From SKVR01 sp964589855 (GTDB lineage Bacteria > Bacteroidota > Bacteroidia > Bacteroidales > UBA7960): a stretch of DNA of 10,460 nucleotides. The DNA is taken from assembly GCA_964589855.1 (NCBI GenBank), contig CAZPVB010000142.1, positions 1 to 10,460 of the forward strand, given 5' to 3'. The position numbers were made by a program, and so were the translations under genes. The notes under the pieces were generated by a model, which saw nothing but the letters and a program-made list of their open reading frames with translations, made no database searches and was not told where the DNA came from. Of this stretch, positions 5,763 through 10,460 are shown one piece after another; positions within the stretch are counted from its first letter, which is position 1, and each line of letters starts with the position of its first letter.

Positions 5763-6883
5763 TGATCATGAACCAAGAATATCTGTACTATCTCACCTCC
5801 CGAATTTTATCCCTGGATCTTTTTCCCGGGAGAATTTCCGGCATCATCAAACAGTTTCCTTCCTCCAAAAACCAATGGCAGCGCTGGGTGCAAATTACAA
5901 GCAACCACATGGTACTTCCTGCCTGCTACCTCGCATTAAAACGGCATCAACTGCTCATTTATCTGCCCGGCGAATTGCAGGAATCGCTAAAATATATTTA
6001 TGAATTGAATTATGAACGGAATCTGAAAATTGAAAAACATGCCCGCTCCGTCAACCAGTTGATGAAAAGCAAGGATATCACCCCATTATTCATGAAAGGC
6101 AGTGCTAATCTGATCGATAAGGTTTATCACGATAGCGGAGAGCGGATGATGTATGATATAGACATACTTGTTGAAGACCAAAATATGTTGCCGGCAGTGG
6201 AGTTGCTGACCCGTTTGGGATACCAACCCCAAAAACCTTTTATCCCCTCCTCCTATCCTTCCACCATGCATTACCCTATTATGTATCGCGAGGGATATAC
6301 TGCAGGTGTTGAAATACACCGTATACCGGTTCAATATCTTTACCTGAAAAAGTTTACCACCGAAGAGCTGTGGAGATCAGCAAGAGCATCAAAAGATCCA
6401 TCCTTTGATGGCATGGTAATGGCAGATGATAAAAAAATGATCCATAATTTTATCCATTCGCAACTGATGCATAGCAGGCATTATTATGGAAATGTTTCAC
6501 TGAGAGACCTGTACGATATCTTATTGCTGAGCCGCAGGGAAGACCCTGTGAGCGTTTTCAGTGAATATGATCATTTTCAAAAGCAAACCCAAAGTTATCT
6601 TCAACTTTACCATCGGGTATTTGGAATAAAAATGCCGGAAGGATTGCAAAAGTACAGGGGTAGCCGGTTTTTCTTTTTCAGACACAACCTCAGTTTGCGT
6701 GCCGGAAAAAAGAAGTTGGCAGCATTTTATTTTCTGATCATGTTCTCACAAAAATATATATTGCTCCCGGTTCGTACCTTATGGAGCCGAGATGCCAGAA
6801 ATTACGTTTTTTCCCGTCTTACGCAACCTGGCTGGTACGGCAGGCATATTGCTGCTTACAAAAGAATGTTTTCACGTAAGTAA
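5762..6883 (+). CDS. Nucleotidyltransferase-fold protein (PF14907, NTP_transf_5-like)
   Basis: The 373-residue product matches the uncharacterised nucleotidyltransferase family PF14907. Residues 112-119 (KGSANLID) form the helix-turn with G-S, and YDIDILVED (131-139) supplies the D-x-D metal-binding pair (D132, D134). VEIHR (183-187) may supply the third acidic residue (E184). The later HNFIHSQLMH...SLRDLYDILLL (228-256) is a helical stretch typical of the family's C-terminal half. The substrate is unknown; relatives occur in polysaccharide or peptide-modification loci, but this copy has no such neighbours. An in-frame TAA at 5747-5749 limits the start to ATG 5762 or ATG 5768. No membrane segment is clear. 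It converges with ppc, leaving a 45-base gap with no obvious hairpin. Confidence 0.82.
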   Translation: MIMNQEYLYYLTSRILSLDLFPGRISGIIKQFPSSKNQWQRWVQITSNHMVLPACYLALKRHQLLIYLPGELQESLKYIYELNYERNLKIEKHARSVNQLMKSKDITPLFMKGSANLIDKVYHDSGERMMYDIDILVEDQNMLPAVELLTRLGYQPQKPFIPSSYPSTMHYPIMYREGYTAGVEIHRIPVQYLYLKKFTTEELWRSARASKDPSFDGMVMADDKKMIHNFIHSQLMHSRHYYGNVSLRDLYDILLLSRREDPVSVFSEYDHFQKQTQSYLQLYHRVFGIKMPEGLQKYRGSRFFFFRHNLSLRAGKKKLAAFYFLIMFSQKYILLPVRTLWSRDARNYVFSRLTQPGWYGRHIAAYKRMFSRK

Positions 6884-6928
6884 AAAAAAGTAGTTTTCCT
6901 GTAGATAACCAATACTCCACACTGCTCT

Positions 6929-9694
6929 TTATCCTGTATTTCCAATGGCGCCTGCAATGGCATTGATGCTTCGCAGCAGTTTTACGAGCACTGATTCTGC
7001 TGCATCCTCCCTACCCTCTTTCAGCAATGTTCTCCACTGCTTTAACAAGTCGATCTGCTTGTGATGGAGGGGTGTAAGAGCTTCTGCCCGCAGTATGGTA
7101 CTAAAATAATGGTTTCTGCGACGTTCCTTGATGGGTCGCTTGAGCAAAATATCAATCATACGTCGTGTTTTATCCAGTTCTTTGAGCATCATGTCCAGTA
7201 TGGTATTTTTCACTTCCGGTTCTTCAACCAGTTCGGCATATGCTTTCATGATGTTTTCATCTGTGGCATTCAAACTGGTATCGATGTTGGTGAGCACATA
7301 CCTGAGAAAGTTATCTTTGCCCACATGCTCCATAATCTTTTCGAACATATCAGGATGTTGGTTATGCAGGAATTCGAGTGTTGATCCTACTCCATACCAG
7401 GAGGTAATATTATAGCGCGATTGTGCCCAACTGAATACCCAGGGTATGGCGCGCAGATCATCGAGCGTTTTTTTGCCTGATCTTCTGGAGGGTCTGCTAC
7501 CGATTTTACTGTTCTCAATAGCATCAATGGGTGTTGCCTGCCTGAAAAAACTGATAAAATAGGGATGATTGGTAAGATTTGTATAATGTTTTACGCTTTC
7601 TCTTTCGAGCAAACTGAGTTCGCGGGTAAGGGGATGTCCTCCACGCTGTGTGAACTGATCTACCAGGGTAGCTCTCACAGCGTTTGCCTGCAAAAGTTCA
7701 AGGTTATAGGCAGCATTTACACGGTTGGCATATTTGCGTTCAATGGTTTCACCCTGTTCTGTAAGACGGATATTGCGGTCAACTGAGGTATGGGGCAAAG
7801 AACGTATGAACCAGTGTGCCGGTCCTGCTCCACGGCTGATCGATCCGCCTTTGCCGTGGAAGAACCGGATCTTTACCTTGTGTTTTTCACCGATGCAGAT
7901 CAGATCTCCCTGCGAATAATACAAATTCCATTGACTGGATAAAATTCCCCCGTCCTTGTTGCTGTCAGAATACCCAACCATTACCTGCTGGGTAGGGTAT
8001 TTTTCGTTGCGGCTTGATCGCTGATATTCTATGCTTCGCGATGTAACCGGATGAGAAAGGAACTGATCGAGAATAATTGGTGCTTCTCTGAGATCATCAA
8101 TGGTTTCAAAAAGCGGAACTACCGGCAGCTTGCAGGCCAAGCCACCTTCAGTCTGCACCATCAGTCCTGCTTCGCGCGCCAAAAGATATACCAGGAGCAG
8201 ATCAGAAGCACTGCGCGTCATACTCACAATCAGTGCTCCCAGACCATCAACACCATATTCATCAATATGATTGGCCACCACCCTGTAGCAAAGAAGTACA
8301 TCTTCTGCTTCTTTTTCCAATGGAATTTTAGAGTGAGCGAAAGGCCGGTTGGATTGTAATTCTTCATTGATGAACTGCATGCGTCTCTTTTCGTCCCACT
8401 GCAGAAACGCATCTCCCGGCAAAGAAGCTGCATTCATCAGTTGAGATAATGCTTTTTCATGAAATTTACTGTTTTGCCTTATATCAAGATGTGCCAGATG
8501 AAACCCGAAAGCATCAACCTGCCTGATTATCTGGTTCAGATCGGCATTAGCGGTTTGAACGGCACCATATTGCACCAAAGCGTTTTTAAGCGTATAAAGA
8601 TCATTTTTCAGTTCGGGAGCGGTTTTATACCTATGGGGTTTATCAATGAGTTTAAAATTTTGTCCTCCCTGTATATCAGCGGGCAGTTTCAACAAGATAA
8701 GATTGATAAACTGCCTGAAAACCTCTCCCTTGTTTCGCTGTAAAGCACGGTATCCTTCACTGCCAAATTCTTCAAGTAAAACGGAGATACGATTTTTTAA
8801 TGTTTGATCCGCCTCGTGCAATTCGAGTGGAAAAGCAAGACTACTGATAAGTTTATTAAGATGTTTCCGGATGATGGAAATAGCATTCAAACGAAGGGTA
8901 AGAAGGGTATCGCGGGTTACCTCATGAGTTACCAGCGGATGGCCATCGCGATCGCCCCCAACCCAGTTGCCGAAATTTATTCGTGGCAATTTACGGGTAT
9001 CGGTGAGTAATTCAGGGTCAAAACCCGCATCCTCCCAGGCTTGGGCCAATCGTCTGTCGAGAAGTGGTATCACTTCCGGGAAAACATTTTTCAGGTAATG
9101 AATAATATTATTGAGTTCAGACTGAAGCGTGGGTTTTTCAGTATAAATTTCGTTGATCCGCCAAAGGCGATGAAGGTTTAGCTTGATCTCCCGACGAATC
9201 TCTTTTTGCTCTGACCGTGTAAACATGCTGTTTTCCCGTTTTACCAGCAGAAGATATAATTCGCGGTGATGTTTTAGTACGGTGAGACGTTTTGCCTCCG
9301 TTGGATGGGCTGTCAAAACGGGTTCAATAAGCACGTCCGCCATTACCTCCATGATCTGATCCTGGGTGATATTGTGTCTTTTCAATTCTCGCAGGGCATC
9401 GCCCCACAACCCATTCACACTATCAAGAGATTCTTTATCTTCTTTCTGGCGACGGTTTTGCACGGCTGCATTCACCTCTACAATATTGAGCAGATGAAAA
9501 CAGAGGGAATATAAATGCAAATGCTTTCCCGTAAGTACCGCATCCTTATAATCTATAGTATTGATCCAGGGTATACAACCTGCCAATGATAATTCATTAT
9601 TTTCCTCCAATACCTCTCTTAAACATCCCAGCAAAAATTCAAGATCGTGATAAGGCTTTTTAAGTTCTTTTTTTACCGTTGCAAGTATTTCCAT
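6929..9694 (-). CDS. ppc: Phosphoenolpyruvate carboxylase
   Basis: PEP carboxylase joins bicarbonate to PEP to make oxaloacetate, refilling the TCA cycle or feeding the reductive branch to succinate. The 921-residue protein covers the whole family (E. coli has 883). Motifs in order are VLTAHPTEAKR with active-site H130, NWVGGDRDGHP (243-253), VMVGYSDSNKDGG (571-583), FFHGKGGSISRGAGP with H613 and R620 (611-625), IGSRPSRR (731-738), AIPWVFSWAQSR (749-760), and the C-terminal NTG (919-921) that belongs to the inhibitor site. By hand alignment, R620, R869 and N919 match E. coli aspartate ligands R587, R832 and N881, but K773 corresponds to A810. The start is ATG at 9692-9694. A near-match to a -7 element (TATCTTTA, minus strand 9768-9761) lies about 65 bases upstream. 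It is divergent from the DUF1847 gene. Confidence 0.97.
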   Translation of the reverse strand: MEILATVKKELKKPYHDLEFLLGCLREVLEENNELSLAGCIPWINTIDYKDAVLTGKHLHLYSLCFHLLNIVEVNAAVQNRRQKEDKESLDSVNGLWGDALRELKRHNITQDQIMEVMADVLIEPVLTAHPTEAKRLTVLKHHRELYLLLVKRENSMFTRSEQKEIRREIKLNLHRLWRINEIYTEKPTLQSELNNIIHYLKNVFPEVIPLLDRRLAQAWEDAGFDPELLTDTRKLPRINFGNWVGGDRDGHPLVTHEVTRDTLLTLRLNAISIIRKHLNKLISSLAFPLELHEADQTLKNRISVLLEEFGSEGYRALQRNKGEVFRQFINLILLKLPADIQGGQNFKLIDKPHRYKTAPELKNDLYTLKNALVQYGAVQTANADLNQIIRQVDAFGFHLAHLDIRQNSKFHEKALSQLMNAASLPGDAFLQWDEKRRMQFINEELQSNRPFAHSKIPLEKEAEDVLLCYRVVANHIDEYGVDGLGALIVSMTRSASDLLLVYLLAREAGLMVQTEGGLACKLPVVPLFETIDDLREAPIILDQFLSHPVTSRSIEYQRSSRNEKYPTQQVMVGYSDSNKDGGILSSQWNLYYSQGDLICIGEKHKVKIRFFHGKGGSISRGAGPAHWFIRSLPHTSVDRNIRLTEQGETIERKYANRVNAAYNLELLQANAVRATLVDQFTQRGGHPLTRELSLLERESVKHYTNLTNHPYFISFFRQATPIDAIENSKIGSRPSRRSGKKTLDDLRAIPWVFSWAQSRYNITSWYGVGSTLEFLHNQHPDMFEKIMEHVGKDNFLRYVLTNIDTSLNATDENIMKAYAELVEEPEVKNTILDMMLKELDKTRRMIDILLKRPIKERRRNHYFSTILRAEALTPLHHKQIDLLKQWRTLLKEGREDAAESVLVKLLRSINAIAGAIGNTG

Positions 9695-9823
9695 AAAATG
9701 TGATTGGGTGGTTATTCAAAAAATGATGTTTGTAATGCATCAGTTAACACTTTAGTTTTATAAAGATACAAATTTTACAGTGTAGCATCAGAGAAGTTTT
9801 TATCATTTGATTTTTGAAATGAT

Positions 9824-9831
9824 TACTTTTG
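9824..9831 (+). promoter_or_regulatory. -7 promoter element for the DUF1847 gene
   Basis: TACTTTTG followed by CA matches the Bacteroidota TAnnTTTG element, which often reads TAnnTTTGCA. The -33 region (about 9797-9803) is T-rich but lacks a clear TTTG. Transcription would start near 9837 and give a leader of roughly 34 bases. A TTG at 9829 that could serve as an upstream start lies inside the element and is therefore unlikely to be translated. Confidence 0.5.
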
Positions 9832-9870
9832 CACCCTTACATCTATAACATTTTTCTATCTACATACATT

Positions 9871-10377
9871 ATGAGTGAAAAGAAGAACATGTCAGCACTT
9901 TACAACCTGAAGGATAAAAATACCATGCAACATGCAGAGGATGCACTGGACCCAAAGGTTGACAGAATAAAGGAGATTATTGATTACTCGCATACAGCAG
10001 CAATAAAAAAAATAGGCATTGCCAATTGCATTGCCTTTCAGAAAGAAGCAGCTCAACTGGAAGATATATTGTTGAAACAAGGGTTTGAGGTTTCAAAAGT
10101 AAATTGCAAATATGGCAGAATGCCTTTTGATGAGATTTTGCCAGGATACAGGGGAATTTCCTGCAATCCGGCGGGGCAGGCAAAATATCTTGAAGAAAAG
10201 GGATCGGAACTCAATATAATGATGGGATTGTGCCTGGGACACGACATGCTCTTCAACAGCAAGTCAAAAGCACCTGTAACGCCGCTGGTGGTAAAAGACC
10301 GCAAACTTAAGCACAATACCCTTCAAGCGTTAAAAGAAGAAGTAAATAACCAATCTTCGGAAAAGGAAGATCAATAA
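9871..10377 (+). CDS. DUF1847 putative metal-binding protein
   Basis: With the start at ATG 9871 (MSEKKNMSALYN) the product has 168 residues. The body matches DUF1847 (PF08901): KKIGIANCIAF, EDILLKQGFEV, VNCKYG, SCNPAGQAKYL, NIMMGLCLGHDMLF, APVTPLVVKDR and HN near the end. Conserved cysteines are at about 53, 79, 98 and 121, with His124-Asp125 next to the last, which suggests a metal or redox site; the biochemical role of the family is not known to me. Most members also have an N-terminal cysteine cluster (CxxC...C), and this one has none in its first 50 residues. The C-terminal tail (about 155-168) is charged. There is no SD sequence. It is divergent from ppc with a 176-base gap, and no terminator hairpin is visible before the window ends. 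Confidence 0.85.
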   Translation: MSEKKNMSALYNLKDKNTMQHAEDALDPKVDRIKEIIDYSHTAAIKKIGIANCIAFQKEAAQLEDILLKQGFEVSKVNCKYGRMPFDEILPGYRGISCNPAGQAKYLEEKGSELNIMMGLCLGHDMLFNSKSKAPVTPLVVKDRKLKHNTLQALKEEVNNQSSEKEDQ

Positions 10378-10460
10378 GAAGATGCTTTACAAACCGCATG
10401 ATGAATGTTACTCACTTTGTAGTTTCAGTTTATTTTTTGTCTTTTTCTTTATAAAAACAA

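Noticed and set aside
5686..6003. 105-codon plus-strand ORF in another frame over the nucleotidyltransferase
   Set aside because: It overlaps a gene with clear family motifs and has none of its own.
6884..6928. Possible bidirectional terminator between the nucleotidyltransferase and ppc
   Set aside because: There is a T-run on the minus strand but no inverted repeat in front of it; GTAG occurs as a direct repeat, not an inverted one.
7061..9514. Several plus-strand ORFs of 64-107 codons across ppc
   Set aside because: They are antisense shadows of PEP carboxylase, whose motifs run the full length of the minus strand.
9829..9870. TTG start for the DUF1847 gene
   Set aside because: The TTG lies inside the TACTTTTG promoter element, and the added residues do not match the family; ATG 9871 fits better.

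Overview
The window looks like a housekeeping stretch of a Bacteroidota (Bacteroidia-like) chromosome. The DNA is AT-rich, start codons lack Shine-Dalgarno sequences, and several promoters resemble the phylum's TAnnTTTG -7 element. Family markers agree: an HU protein with the Bacteroidota-style RNISKNT arm, a very small AURKAIP1/COX24-type basic protein, a FISUMP lipoprotein with an acidic tract after its lipid-modified cysteine, and a Bacteroidota-like RNase G and PEP carboxylase. The species cannot be named from the sequence alone.

Layout. Positions 1-380 hold the 3' end of an HU-family gene, a 29-codon gene for an AURKAIP1/COX24 (bS22/mS38-like) protein, and a 16-bp terminator hairpin. About 690 bases of apparently non-coding DNA follow (380-1067), with some possible RNA structure just upstream of rng. 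Next come three genes on the plus strand: rng (RNase G), recX (RecA regulator) and prfB (release factor 2). prfB must be read through an in-frame TGA by a +1 programmed frameshift at 3241-3245. A convergent 14-bp terminator closes this group. A surface lipoprotein with FnIII-like and FISUMP domains lies on the minus strand (4373-5419). It is divergent from a PF14907-type nucleotidyltransferase (5762-6883), which is preceded by a possible 34-codon upstream ORF. PEP carboxylase (ppc, 6929-9694) is on the minus strand, and a DUF1847 putative metal-binding protein (9871-10377) is divergent from it.

How they fit together. rng, recX and prfB are co-oriented with short gaps and may be co-transcribed; all three are information-processing functions. 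The remaining genes look like independent single-gene units separated by divergent promoters or convergent ends. I see no mobile element, CRISPR array, tRNA, rRNA or defence island. The points most worth a second look are the prfB recoding site with a full AGGAGG in a phylum that largely ignores SD sequences, a possible structured leader upstream of rng, a PEP carboxylase that appears to have lost one aspartate-inhibitor ligand, a DUF1847 protein without its usual N-terminal cysteines, and the upstream ORF overlapping the nucleotidyltransferase start.
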